Source: Anaerolineae bacterium | GTDB taxonomy: Bacteria; Chloroflexota; Anaerolineae; Aggregatilineales; Phototrophicaceae | DNA length: 64,000 nucleotides | Assembly: GCA_022843385.1 (NCBI GenBank) | Contig: JALHNT010000001.1 | Location: forward strand, 276,362 to 340,361 | Direction: 5' to 3' | Shown: positions 34,430 through 42,388 of the stretch, piece after piece | Layout of the letters: each line of letters opens with the position of its first letter | How positions within the stretch are numbered: position 1 is the stretch's first letter | Program-made: the position numbers and the translations under genes | The notes under the pieces: generated by a model | Told to the model about the DNA's origin: nothing | The model's database searches: none | What the model saw: only the letters and a program-made list of their open reading frames with translations

Positions 34430-36772
34430 TTATTCGGCCTGACTGAAGAAGGTTTTGGCGACCGGCTGCCGTTCACCGCTGATGGTGAAACTGCCCGTCA
34501 GATGGATGTCTTGTGATGAGCTGCCGACCATGACATCGACTGCGCCGGGTTCGACGACAAACTGCATGTCGCGGTCATAGAAGCCCTGCTGGTTGACCGA
34601 CAGTTGGAACGTCACCGTCCGCTTTTCGCCGGCGGTCAGCGTCAGCCGCTTGAATCCCTTCAGTTCCTTGACCGGGCGGGTGACATACGGGACGTATTGA
34701 TGGGTATACAACTGCACCACTTCATCGCCGTCCCGTTCACCGGTGTTCTGCACCTCCAGGCTGACGCGGATGGTCTCGCCGGCTTTAGCGCTGGCCGGGC
34801 TGATCGAGAGGTTGCTGTAGCTGAACCGGGTGTAGCTCAGGCCGAAGCCGAAGGGGAACTGTGGGCTGACCGGCGTTTCGACATAATCGATCTTCCAGTT
34901 GGAGCGCCCGCCTGATGGCCGGTGACTGTAGAACACTGGCAGTTGACCGACGGCAAGGGGGAAGCTGATGGGCAGCTTGCCGCCGGGATTGACATCGCCG
35001 AACAGCACCTCGGTCACCGCCTGCGCCCCTTCTTCGCCGGGGAACCAGACTTCGACGATGGCGGCTGCGCTATCGACCAGTCCATCCAGCGTCACCGGAC
35101 GGCCATTGACCAGCACCAGTACCACCGGCGTCCCCGTCTCGCAGATGGCCTGCACCAACTGCGGCTGGACACCCGGCAGCGACAGAATCGCCCGGTCGCG
35201 CGCTTCACCGCTGGTGCTGTCATCGGTCAACCCGCCTTTGTCGCCCACGACCACGATGGCGACCTGGGCCGCTTTGGCAGCCGCGACCGCCTCGGCAAAG
35301 CCATCGGTGCGCGGCGTGCGGACATCACAGCCCTGGGCATAGTGAATCTGGGTCTGGGGGGAGACGCGGGCGCGGATGGCCTGAAGGATGCTGTCGGCCT
35401 TGATGAAGTCGGCTGCCAGTTCGACCTTGTCCGGGACCGGCATCCCGGCGAAATTCTTCTCTGCCTTCGTCATCTCCATCAGCGTTTCGATGTGCGCCGG
35501 ATAGGCATAATCGCCGAACAGATTGCGTACACTGTCGGCATTCGGACCGATGACCGCGATGGAGGCGAGATTGGGCTTCAGCGGAAGCTGCTGGTTAGCG
35601 TTCTTGAGCAGGATGATCGACTTCTGAGCCAGTTCACGGGCAACCTTGCGCTGATCGGGCGTGTCGAAGACGACCACCCCGGCATCGACATACGGTTTCT
35701 CGAACAACCCCAGCTCAAACTTCTGTTTCAACTGGCGGCGCACGGCGCGATCCACCAATTCCAGCTTGATGTCACCACGTTCGACAGCAGCCCGCAGCGG
35801 CTCGGCATAACTATCGCTGCCCGGCAGTTCGACATCCATTCCGGCTTCGAGGGCGATGCGGGCGGCTTCGGCCTTGTCGCGGGCGATGTGATGATAAACG
35901 AACAACTGCGTCACGGCGAAGTAATCGGAGACGACTGTGCCATCGAAACCCCACTCATCGCGCAGGATGTCGGTCAGTAATTGTTTGTTCGCGCCGCAGG
36001 GGATGCCATCCAGTTCGTGATACCCGTTCATCATCGAACCCAGCTTGGCCTCGCGTACAGCCGCCTCAAATGGATGCAGATACAACTCACGCAGTTCACG
36101 CGGGGCGATGTGGGCTGGCGACCAGTTCATGCCGCCTTCGGTCATGCCGTAGCCGACGAAGTGCTTGCCAGTGGCGATGATGCCGTCGCGCCACTCCTCG
36201 CCCTGAATCCCTTTTACATAGGCCACGCCCATGCGCGATACCAGATACGGGTCTTCGCCGAACGTTTCCTCGACGCGCCCCCAGCGAGCATCACGGGTGA
36301 CATCCAGCACCGGTGCCAGCGCGTGGTGTCCGCCGACCGATCGCATCTGCTGGCGGATGATATCACCCATCGCCTGCACCAGCTCCGGTTCCCAGGTGCT
36401 GGCGACGCCGATGGCCTGGGGGAAGACGGTTGCGCCGCGCGCCATGTAGCCGCTGCAACATTCTTCATGAACGACGGCGGGGATTTTCAAGCGGGTGTTT
36501 TCCAGCAGCCATCGCTGAATGCTGTTGGCGAGGTGGGCGCTTTCCGCCGGGCGGACGTTGCTGGCCCCGCCGATGCGCGTGATCTGACCGATGCCGTCCT
36601 TCAACTTCTGGACCGCTTTCTCCGGCGAGAGGGTGATGCCGTCCAGCAATTCATAAACCCAATAGCTCCCGATCTGGGCGCACTTCTCCACCAGCGTCAT
36701 CTGACCGAGCAGAGCCTCCACCCGTTCCGCGATCGGGCGGGCAGCATCCAGGTAATGCGGTGTTGTGGTCAT
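34430..36772 (-). CDS. glycoside hydrolase family 3 (beta-glucosidase/xylosidase type)
   Basis: A 780-residue cytoplasmic (no signal peptide) GH3 enzyme. The N-terminal barrel has HEECCSGYMARG and nucleophile D283 in GTVVSDYFAV; the C-terminal sandwich has VVGDKGGLTDD and SGEARDR. A fibronectin-III-like domain is at the end (KELKGFKRLTLTAGEKRTV in part: LKGFKRLTLTAGE). The order matches beta-glucosidases and beta-xylosidases that hydrolyse short oligosaccharides after uptake. Exact sugar not readable. It directly follows a sugar-permease remnant and LacI-type operators, consistent with a former uptake-and-hydrolysis operon. Confidence 0.93.
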   Translation of the reverse strand: MTTTPHYLDAARPIAERVEALLGQMTLVEKCAQIGSYWVYELLDGITLSPEKAVQKLKDGIGQITRIGGASNVRPAESAHLANSIQRWLLENTRLKIPAVVHEECCSGYMARGATVFPQAIGVASTWEPELVQAMGDIIRQQMRSVGGHHALAPVLDVTRDARWGRVEETFGEDPYLVSRMGVAYVKGIQGEEWRDGIIATGKHFVGYGMTEGGMNWSPAHIAPRELRELYLHPFEAAVREAKLGSMMNGYHELDGIPCGANKQLLTDILRDEWGFDGTVVSDYFAVTQLFVYHHIARDKAEAARIALEAGMDVELPGSDSYAEPLRAAVERGDIKLELVDRAVRRQLKQKFELGLFEKPYVDAGVVVFDTPDQRKVARELAQKSIILLKNANQQLPLKPNLASIAVIGPNADSVRNLFGDYAYPAHIETLMEMTKAEKNFAGMPVPDKVELAADFIKADSILQAIRARVSPQTQIHYAQGCDVRTPRTDGFAEAVAAAKAAQVAIVVVGDKGGLTDDSTSGEARDRAILSLPGVQPQLVQAICETGTPVVLVLVNGRPVTLDGLVDSAAAIVEVWFPGEEGAQAVTEVLFGDVNPGGKLPISFPLAVGQLPVFYSHRPSGGRSNWKIDYVETPVSPQFPFGFGLSYTRFSYSNLSISPASAKAGETIRVSLEVQNTGERDGDEVVQLYTHQYVPYVTRPVKELKGFKRLTLTAGEKRTVTFQLSVNQQGFYDRDMQFVVEPGAVDVMVGSSSQDIHLTGSFTISGERQPVAKTFFSQAE

Positions 36773-36783
36773 GAGGTGATTCC

Positions 36784-36939
36784 TTATTTCAATGCTCCGG
36801 CCATCATGCCCTTGATGACATGCTCCTGGCCGAAAAAATAGACAATGTTGAGTGGCAGCGCCGACAACGAGAGAACCGACATGATAGCAATGATGGTGAT
36901 GCTGCGGCTGCGGGTTTTGGCAAGATCGTGGTCATACAT
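36784..36939 (-). pseudogene. C-terminal remnant of a MalG-type sugar ABC permease
   Basis: A 51-codon frame ending 11 bases before the GH3 start. Its end, SALPLNIVYFFGQEHVIKGM then MAGALK and stop, is the usual close of CUT1 carbohydrate permeases (ALPxLxxYxxFQ..F..G...GA.K). The preceding ~20 codons (RSRSITIIAIMSVLSLS) fit the last membrane helix. Nothing recognisable as the other ~230 residues lies upstream, so this is a deletion remnant. Confidence 0.75.
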
Positions 36940-36943
36940 AATG

Positions 36944-37110
36944 TGAAAACGCTTGCAATAATCCAGAAAGCGATTTATTGATCTATTTCAATTGCAAGGG
37001 AAATCAATGCTGGTTGGTGAAACAGGTGAGTGTGTTTGTCATTGAATTCCCGACAAACATTTTTGCAAACGTTTGGAAGCAGAGATTAGCACTACATGAA
37101 AACGCTGTCA
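36944..37110. promoter_or_regulatory. three LacI-family-like operators
   Basis: TGAAAACGCTTGCA at 36944-36957 (one mismatch to the catabolite-type consensus TGWAANCGNTNWCA), TGCAAACGTTTGGA at 37064-37077 with perfect core CAAACGTTTG, and TGAAAACGCTGTCA at 37097-37110 (full match). They lie upstream of the permease remnant and GH3 on the minus strand, where a sugar-responsive LacI-type repressor would act. No lacI-type gene is in the window. Confidence 0.65.
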
Positions 37111-37139
37111 AGCACCTCCGCCAATCCTGTGCAAAGTGT

Positions 37140-38225
37140 TCAGATGAACAGCCTGAGCTTCTCGAAATCCTGTCGCAGCAGGTCTTTCTGCCCCGGCGTA
37201 TACAGCACCGAGGCCGGGTGATACAGCGGCACCACATGGATCTCGCCATAGGATAGCTGGGCTTTGACCAGCTTGCCATGCTGCACGCTGATCTTGCCCC
37301 GTTGTTCCGGCAGGTTCAGCCGCTTGAACATATACTCCATGGCAAAGCGCCCCAGCGTGGCGATGACGGCTGGCTGAATGATGTCGATCAGCCGATCCAC
37401 AAATGGCGCGTAGAAACTGATCTCCTCCGGCGAGGGATCGCGTTTGCCGGGGTGGTCGAGCAGCACGTTGGTCAGGTAAACATCGGCCCGCTTCAGACCG
37501 ATGGCCGCCAGCATCTCATCCAACACATCGCCCGACGGGCCGACGAAGACCTTGCCGGTGGTGGCCTCGGTCTTGCCTGGCGACTCGCCGATGAAGATGA
37601 TGCTGGCATCCGGGTTGCCTTCGCCGACCACCGGGAAGTAGCGGTTTTCGATGCGGAACGGGTACAGCGGCGACTCGGAGGCGCGCACCAGATCATCGCG
37701 CACCTGCTTGAGGGCGGCTTCCTTGCGCCGCAGCGTTTCCGAATCCGGGCGCGTTTTCCCCAGCGCGGACTTGGCACTCTTGATCGTCTCAGCCAGCTTA
37801 TCGACATCATAAGCGAAGCCCTTGTGCGACAGGCTGACGGCGTGGCGGCGTGCCAGCGGGCGCAGATCTTCGGGCAGTTCGGCGGCGGAGGGCATCCGGG
37901 TCGCGCCGACCAGCACCGGGATCACCAGCTTGTTCATCCGCAGCGCCGACGCGATCTCGATGCGGACGAAATCATGATCATTATCCAGACGGCGGTTGTT
38001 AGCATTATCGGTGACGGTGAGCCACTGCGGGCCGATGGCCGCCAGCAGCACATCGCAGTTCGAGACCGCTTCTTCCAACACCTGCACAAAATCCGCGCCG
38101 GGCGGGATGTTATCAACATCCATGAAGATGCGGTCGGCCTCGAAGTGCCGCAGCAGATGATCGTACAGTCGCCCGACATAACCTTCGCTGTCCTGCCGCC
38201 GATAGTTGATGAAGATACGGATCAT
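37140..38225 (-). CDS. TIR domain fused to a family-4-like uracil-DNA glycosylase
   Basis: A 361-residue protein with two domains. Residues 1-150 are a TIR domain: RIFINYRRQDS, IFMDVDNIPPGADF, LLAAIGPQWL, and the probable NADase catalytic E90 in FVRIEIASAL. Residues ~185-361 are a uracil-DNA glycosylase fold closest to family 4: GESPGKTE (213-220), GKVFVGPSGDVLDEML, YLTNVLLDHPGKRDPSPEE (in part TNVLLDHPGK), ATLGRFAMEYMF, and YHPAS with H336. The four cysteines that hold the 4Fe-4S cluster in family 4 are all absent (ASESPLYPF, NVLLDHPG, EISFYAPF at those places). ATG 38225 is used; a TTG lies 4 codons upstream. A defence role is inferred, not shown. Confidence 0.85.
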   Translation of the reverse strand: MIRIFINYRRQDSEGYVGRLYDHLLRHFEADRIFMDVDNIPPGADFVQVLEEAVSNCDVLLAAIGPQWLTVTDNANNRRLDNDHDFVRIEIASALRMNKLVIPVLVGATRMPSAAELPEDLRPLARRHAVSLSHKGFAYDVDKLAETIKSAKSALGKTRPDSETLRRKEAALKQVRDDLVRASESPLYPFRIENRYFPVVGEGNPDASIIFIGESPGKTEATTGKVFVGPSGDVLDEMLAAIGLKRADVYLTNVLLDHPGKRDPSPEEISFYAPFVDRLIDIIQPAVIATLGRFAMEYMFKRLNLPEQRGKISVQHGKLVKAQLSYGEIHVVPLYHPASVLYTPGQKDLLRQDFEKLRLFI

Positions 38226-38472
38226 GGTCTCGCTCAAGTGTTCATAAACCGATGCCTTGATTATAGCGGCGAAGAGATGGTTTTATACATGAAGCCCTTT
38301 AAAGTGGGGGTGATGGAAGAACGCTATAATCGAGGAAACGAAGTGATTATTCACCTATCTGCGGCTTTTCGCGACGGGTGCGTAGGGACACGGCACTGCC
38401 GTGTTCGTTTGGATGACACCCCCGACATTTCATCAAGAGGTGAGTAGATATGAAACGAAAGGTTGGATAGGC

Positions 38473-39408
38473 ATGACTCTGTCACAAGGGCATTCTGGCG
38501 ATGCGACCGGGCAGCAGCAACCGATTGAGTGGTTGACGGATGCGCTTCTGCTTCCGCTAGAACGCCTTGTTTCGGATCATGTAGGGCGGAACTGGCGCGC
38601 TACTGAGAGCCGGAACATGGTCGATTATGCCAGTCACCCCTGTGCCATCCTGTCTGATGGTGCCTATGCGGTGTTCGTGAAATTGACCGATGCCGTCAAT
38701 GGACGTGAGCAATTTGAGATCGAAGGAGCGAGTTTGGCACTGCTCACCGAGCAGTCGGGTGTTCTGACGCCACCCGTCATCGCCATCGTCTCCTTTGACG
38801 GCGGAACGCTGATGATACAAGAAGGGATACCGGCGGTAGAGCGCACACCGCAGCGCTGGCGGCAGATCGGGCAGACCCTGGCGCGCATTCATCGGGTCAA
38901 GGGAAACCAGTTCGGCTTGAAGACCCATGCTTATTTTGGCCCGGTGTACCAGGACAATACCCCGATGGATGATTGGGTCAGCTTCTATGCCGAATGCCGC
39001 TTATGGCCGCTGCTTAAACTGGCTATGAATGCACCCATGCCGTTGAAGGCCATTCAGCAGGTTGAAACGCTGATTTCCCGCTTACCCGACTTGTGTGGCC
39101 CACCCGTCACACCGGCGCTGCTGCATGGTGATGCCCAGCAGAACAATTTCATCAGCGCCGAGGCGGGGACGTATGTGATCGATCCGGCGGTCTATTACGG
39201 ACACCCGGAAATGGATCTGGCGTGGGTTGACTATTTTCAACCGGTGCCACAGGATGTGTTTGATGCCTATCGGGATGAGATGCCGCTTGACCCCGGATTT
39301 CCCGAACGCCGAGAACTCTGGCGCATCCCGGCCTATCTGGCCTTCATCGTTGTCGAGGGGGTCAGGCACGTTGACACGCTCACGACTGCCGTCGAACGCT
39401 ATCTGTAG
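38473..39408 (+). CDS. fructosamine kinase/aminoglycoside phosphotransferase-like protein
   Basis: A 311-residue protein-kinase-fold enzyme of the fructosamine-3-kinase group: KLTDAVNGREQFEIEGASL (in part FEIEGASLALL) with the nucleotide-binding region, IHRVKGNQFG, catalytic LLHGDAQQNNF (HGD...N), and metal site VIDPAVYYGHPEMDLAW. Family members phosphorylate sugar-amine adducts and so repair glycated proteins. The start is ATG 38473; longer frames to 38401 lack a ribosome site. A short upstream frame (38452, MKRKVG) ends 3 bases before the start codon. Confidence 0.88.
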   Translation: MTLSQGHSGDATGQQQPIEWLTDALLLPLERLVSDHVGRNWRATESRNMVDYASHPCAILSDGAYAVFVKLTDAVNGREQFEIEGASLALLTEQSGVLTPPVIAIVSFDGGTLMIQEGIPAVERTPQRWRQIGQTLARIHRVKGNQFGLKTHAYFGPVYQDNTPMDDWVSFYAECRLWPLLKLAMNAPMPLKAIQQVETLISRLPDLCGPPVTPALLHGDAQQNNFISAEAGTYVIDPAVYYGHPEMDLAWVDYFQPVPQDVFDAYRDEMPLDPGFPERRELWRIPAYLAFIVVEGVRHVDTLTTAVERYL

Positions 39409-39420
39409 TCGGAGGCTGCA

Positions 39421-39930
39421 CTACGGCCCGTCAAACTCCGGCAGGGGGTCTTCGCCGAGAACGATCAACAAGGGGTTGATCTTGCGGCCAATCGTCAGCA
39501 GGCAGGAGTCCGCTGGCTGTCCGTTCAGCCGCCACTGCACCGCCGTATAAGTCGCCATGCCAACCACCAGCCGTCCCATCGGGTTCTCGCCAATCGCCAG
39601 CAGGATGTCCGCCGGGATGGTATCCGGCGCACCCAACCAGGCGACATGCTGTTTCATCTGGTTGCGGCGCTCCTCGCCATAATCCGGGCAGTCATCGACC
39701 AGCCCACTGATCTCCTGAACAGCGGCCAGCGTCGCCTCATCCAGCCGCAGCGCATCGCGGTTTTCGACATTGGCGACGATCTGGGGGTCGAGCGTCATCA
39801 CCTGCGCCGGCGAGGGGGTGACGAAGGTGGGGGCAGCCGAACGATTGGACGCCAGCAGGATGACCGCCAGCGTCGCCACAAAAAATGCCAGACTGAGGAA
39901 GAAGCGCTGCCTGTCGCTGAGAGACTTCAT
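39421..39930 (-). CDS. unknown exported or membrane-anchored protein
   Basis: A 169-residue protein with an N-terminal helix (FFLSLAFFVATLAVILLAS) and a soluble domain containing two cysteines (VDDCPDYGEERRNQM, in part; ADSCLLTIGRK). No family recognised. The start ATG 39930 overlaps the stop of the cytochrome c lipoprotein gene (ATGA), so it is the last gene of the oligopeptide-transporter transcript and probably acts with the cytochrome outside the membrane. Confidence 0.7.
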   Translation of the reverse strand: MKSLSDRQRFFLSLAFFVATLAVILLASNRSAAPTFVTPSPAQVMTLDPQIVANVENRDALRLDEATLAAVQEISGLVDDCPDYGEERRNQMKQHVAWLGAPDTIPADILLAIGENPMGRLVVGMATYTAVQWRLNGQPADSCLLTIGRKINPLLIVLGEDPLPEFDGP

Positions 39931-40376
39931 GGGCGCAGCGACAGCAGGTACTGGTACAGGTTGCGTCCGCCGCTTTCGCTCAGGCGGTTGGTCGAATACT
40001 GGTGATCGGTGCCAACCTCGCCGCCGGAGCGCATGAAGCTGATGAATTCGTCTTCCGTGCCGGTGTAATCCACCATCGACGAACCCTGATCGCTGCCTTC
40101 GCCGTTCGGCCCATGACAGGTGCCGCATTCCAGCGTTTCATAACGGCCCCGCCCGCGTTCCACCGCCTGCGGATCGAGCGCCACGGTTTCCGCCGTTGCT
40201 GGGATGAGCGTCGCCGCAGCCGTCGCCACTTGCGGCGGGGCCGTTGGTTCGACAAACGCGAAGGTTGGGATCGTGGTGCTGGTCGGCAGCGCGGCCGTCG
40301 GGGTGGGGGCAGTCGCGCCACCACAAGCCGCCAATAACCATGCCAGCAGCGCCAGCCCGATCAAACGGTGTTTCAT
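39927..40376 (-). CDS. monoheme cytochrome c lipoprotein
   Basis: A 149-residue protein: lipoprotein signal LALLAWLLAACGG, a Pro/Thr/Ala-rich spacer of about 50 residues, then a small cytochrome c domain with heme site ETLECGTCHGPNGEG and a plausible axial Met in EFISFMRSGG. It would be anchored on the outer face of the membrane and carry electrons. ATG 40376 has AGGGG 9 bases before it; an in-frame ATG at 40397 overlaps the permease stop (ATGA) and cannot be excluded. Its location behind a peptide transporter is unusual. Confidence 0.85.
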   Translation of the reverse strand: MKHRLIGLALLAWLLAACGGATAPTPTAALPTSTTIPTFAFVEPTAPPQVATAAATLIPATAETVALDPQAVERGRGRYETLECGTCHGPNGEGSDQGSSMVDYTGTEDEFISFMRSGGEVGTDHQYSTNRLSESGGRNLYQYLLSLRP

Positions 40377-40393
40377 AGCCATCATCCCCTGTG

Positions 40394-41290
40394 TCATTTA
40401 TTCGAGCGATTGGGGTCAAGTGCTTCCTGCAACCCATCGCCGACAAACGAAAAGCCCAGCATCGTCAGCGCCACCAGAATCGTTGGGAACAGCGCCAGGT
40501 GATAATACACGCGGATGGTGTTGCCGATACCTGACCCTACCATTTTACCCCAACTGGCCGTCGGTTCGGTGATGCCGATGCCCAAAAAGCTCAGTCCGGC
40601 TTCAGCAAAAATGGCTAATGGCACGGCGAAGGTGAACGAAATCAGCAGCGGTGACACGGCATTCGGCAGGATATGCGACAGAATCAGCCGCAGATCGCCT
40701 GCCCCCAGCGCCCGCGCCGAGGTGACAAATTCCTTCTCGCGGTACGCCAGAAATTGTGCCCGCGTCAGCCGCAGCGGCTCGATCCAACTGGTGATCGCCA
40801 GCACAAAGATGACGTTGCTGACGCCGGTGCCGACCACGCTCAACAGGAACAGGGCGAACAGCAGCGGCGGGATGGCCGTGGCAATATCGACCACGCGCTG
40901 AATGGCGAAATCGATCCAGCCGCCGCGATAACCGGAAAGCATCCCCAGCGGTACGCCGATGGCAAAGGCGATCACCGGCACCAGCAGCCCGACCGTCATC
41001 GAGGTGCGTGCCCCATAAATCAGGCGCGTCAGATAATCGCGGCTGGAGCTGTCCAATCCCAGCACGTGGGCTGGGTCAACGAAGGGCAGCGTGTTGGCGC
41101 GTTTGGTGAAAAACACCCGATCAAAATCATAGGGCGCGATAACATCGGCAAAAATGGCTACAACCAGAAAAAACAGCAGGATCAGGAGTCCGAACATGGC
41201 GAGGCGGTTGCGCGCAAACCGGCGGGCGGCATCGGCCCAGGGTGAGCGCTGTTCGATGGGTTGGCGCAGCGAGGCGGCGGTGGTTTCCAC
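40394..41290 (-). CDS. oligopeptide ABC permease (DppC/OppC type)
   Basis: A 298-residue permease with an N-terminal OppC_N helix (RLAMFGLLILLFFLVVAIFAD in part) and five further helices, with SSRDYLTRLIYGARTS (in part) and the EAA loop VTSARALGAGDLRLILSHILPN (in part RALGAGDLR). It starts with GTG 3 bases after the DppB-type gene. It pairs with that subunit to import peptides or related solutes. No ATPase genes are in this operon, so they must be elsewhere. Confidence 0.93.
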   Translation of the reverse strand: METTAASLRQPIEQRSPWADAARRFARNRLAMFGLLILLFFLVVAIFADVIAPYDFDRVFFTKRANTLPFVDPAHVLGLDSSSRDYLTRLIYGARTSMTVGLLVPVIAFAIGVPLGMLSGYRGGWIDFAIQRVVDIATAIPPLLFALFLLSVVGTGVSNVIFVLAITSWIEPLRLTRAQFLAYREKEFVTSARALGAGDLRLILSHILPNAVSPLLISFTFAVPLAIFAEAGLSFLGIGITEPTASWGKMVGSGIGNTIRVYYHLALFPTILVALTMLGFSFVGDGLQEALDPNRSNK

Positions 41291-41293
41291 AGT

Positions 41294-42259
41294 CTAGGCG
41301 CTCCCCGTCACCCGCACACGCGGATCGATCACTGTATACAGCACATCGGTAATCAGGTAGGTCAGTCCCCAGAAGAAGGCCACCAGCAGCACCAGCCCCA
41401 TAATCATCGGGTAGTCGCGGTTGAAGATGCTGGTGACAAAGAATTTGCCCAGTCCAGGAATGCCGAACACCACCTCGATGAACAGCGAACCGGTCAGCAG
41501 GTTGGGGATCTGCGGCAGCAGCACCGTAATCATCGGGATCAGGGCGTTGCGCAGCACATGGCGGAACATGATGCTGCGATCAGTCAGCCCTTTGGCGCGG
41601 GCGGTGCGGACGTAATCCGCTCCCAGCGCATCGGCCACGCTGGCGCGGGTATAACGAGCGACCAGTGCTAACGGCGCGAGAGCATAGGTGATGACCGGCA
41701 GGAAGTAATCCCAGGATAGCAGCGCCGGACCGTTCGGCCAGAGCGGGCCAACAATCCACTTGCGCGGATCGCCCCAGCCGGCCTGAAAGCCGAAGATGAT
41801 CAGCAGCAGCGTGGCGATGATGAAGTTGGGCAGCGTGATGCCGAGCGTCGCGGTGAAGGTGACAAAGTTGTCGATCCAGCTATTGCGGCGGTAAGCAGCC
41901 ACCGTCCCCATAATCAGCCCCAGGCCAAAAGAGACGATGATGGTGTAAAGCCCAACATGCAGCGTCACCGGCCAGGTGCGGATAATGACATCAGTGACCT
42001 GGGGCGAACCGGCGACAGCGAATGAGTAGCCGAAATCAAGCTGCGCCGCGCTCACCAGAAAGTTGACATAGCGCTCAACGATGGGTTTATCAATGCCATA
42101 TTTGCGCTCCAGGTTTGCCAGCGCGTCGGCACTATAGCCGCGTTCGCCCAGGCTGAACGGCCCACCGGGAACGGCGTTCATCAGAAAAAAGACGATGGCG
42201 GAGACAGCCAGCATCACCAGAAAGAGTGCGATGAGGCGACGGATGATGTAGCCGGTCAT
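41294..42259 (-). CDS. oligopeptide ABC permease (DppB/OppB type)
   Basis: A 321-residue permease: opening YIIRRLIALFLVMLAVS, substrate-channel helices, and EAA loop DYVRTARAKGLTDRSIMFRH (in part RTARAKGL), ending with DVLYTVIDPRVR as usual for DppB. Located between the binding-protein gene and the DppC-type gene. Start ATG 42259. Confidence 0.93.
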   Translation of the reverse strand: MTGYIIRRLIALFLVMLAVSAIVFFLMNAVPGGPFSLGERGYSADALANLERKYGIDKPIVERYVNFLVSAAQLDFGYSFAVAGSPQVTDVIIRTWPVTLHVGLYTIIVSFGLGLIMGTVAAYRRNSWIDNFVTFTATLGITLPNFIIATLLLIIFGFQAGWGDPRKWIVGPLWPNGPALLSWDYFLPVITYALAPLALVARYTRASVADALGADYVRTARAKGLTDRSIMFRHVLRNALIPMITVLLPQIPNLLTGSLFIEVVFGIPGLGKFFVTSIFNRDYPMIMGLVLLVAFFWGLTYLITDVLYTVIDPRVRVTGSA

Positions 42260-42304
42260 GAAAAGAATTCTCTAACCATAAACGATCAAACTGTTTCATG
42301 AGAA

Positions 42305-42377
42305 GGGACACACTTGTATTGTGTGTCCCTAAGGTAAATCCTGTGCAGCAGGGGACACGCCATTCACGTGCCCCTGC
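42305..42377. repeat. two hairpins between binding-protein and permease genes
   Basis: GGGACACAC / GTGTGTCCC (perfect, 42305-42313 with 42321-42329), then AGGGGACACG / CGTGCCCCT (one bulge, about 42351-42377). Hairpins here commonly protect the binding-protein mRNA so that more of it is made than of the permeases. Confidence 0.7.
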
Positions 42378-42388
42378 AAACAACTGCC

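Noticed and set aside
34922..35980. 352-codon plus-strand frame
   Set aside because: Antisense to GH3; composition is that of a shadow frame.
37278..38447. 389-codon plus-strand frame
   Set aside because: Antisense to the TIR-UDG gene, which carries clear motifs of both domains.
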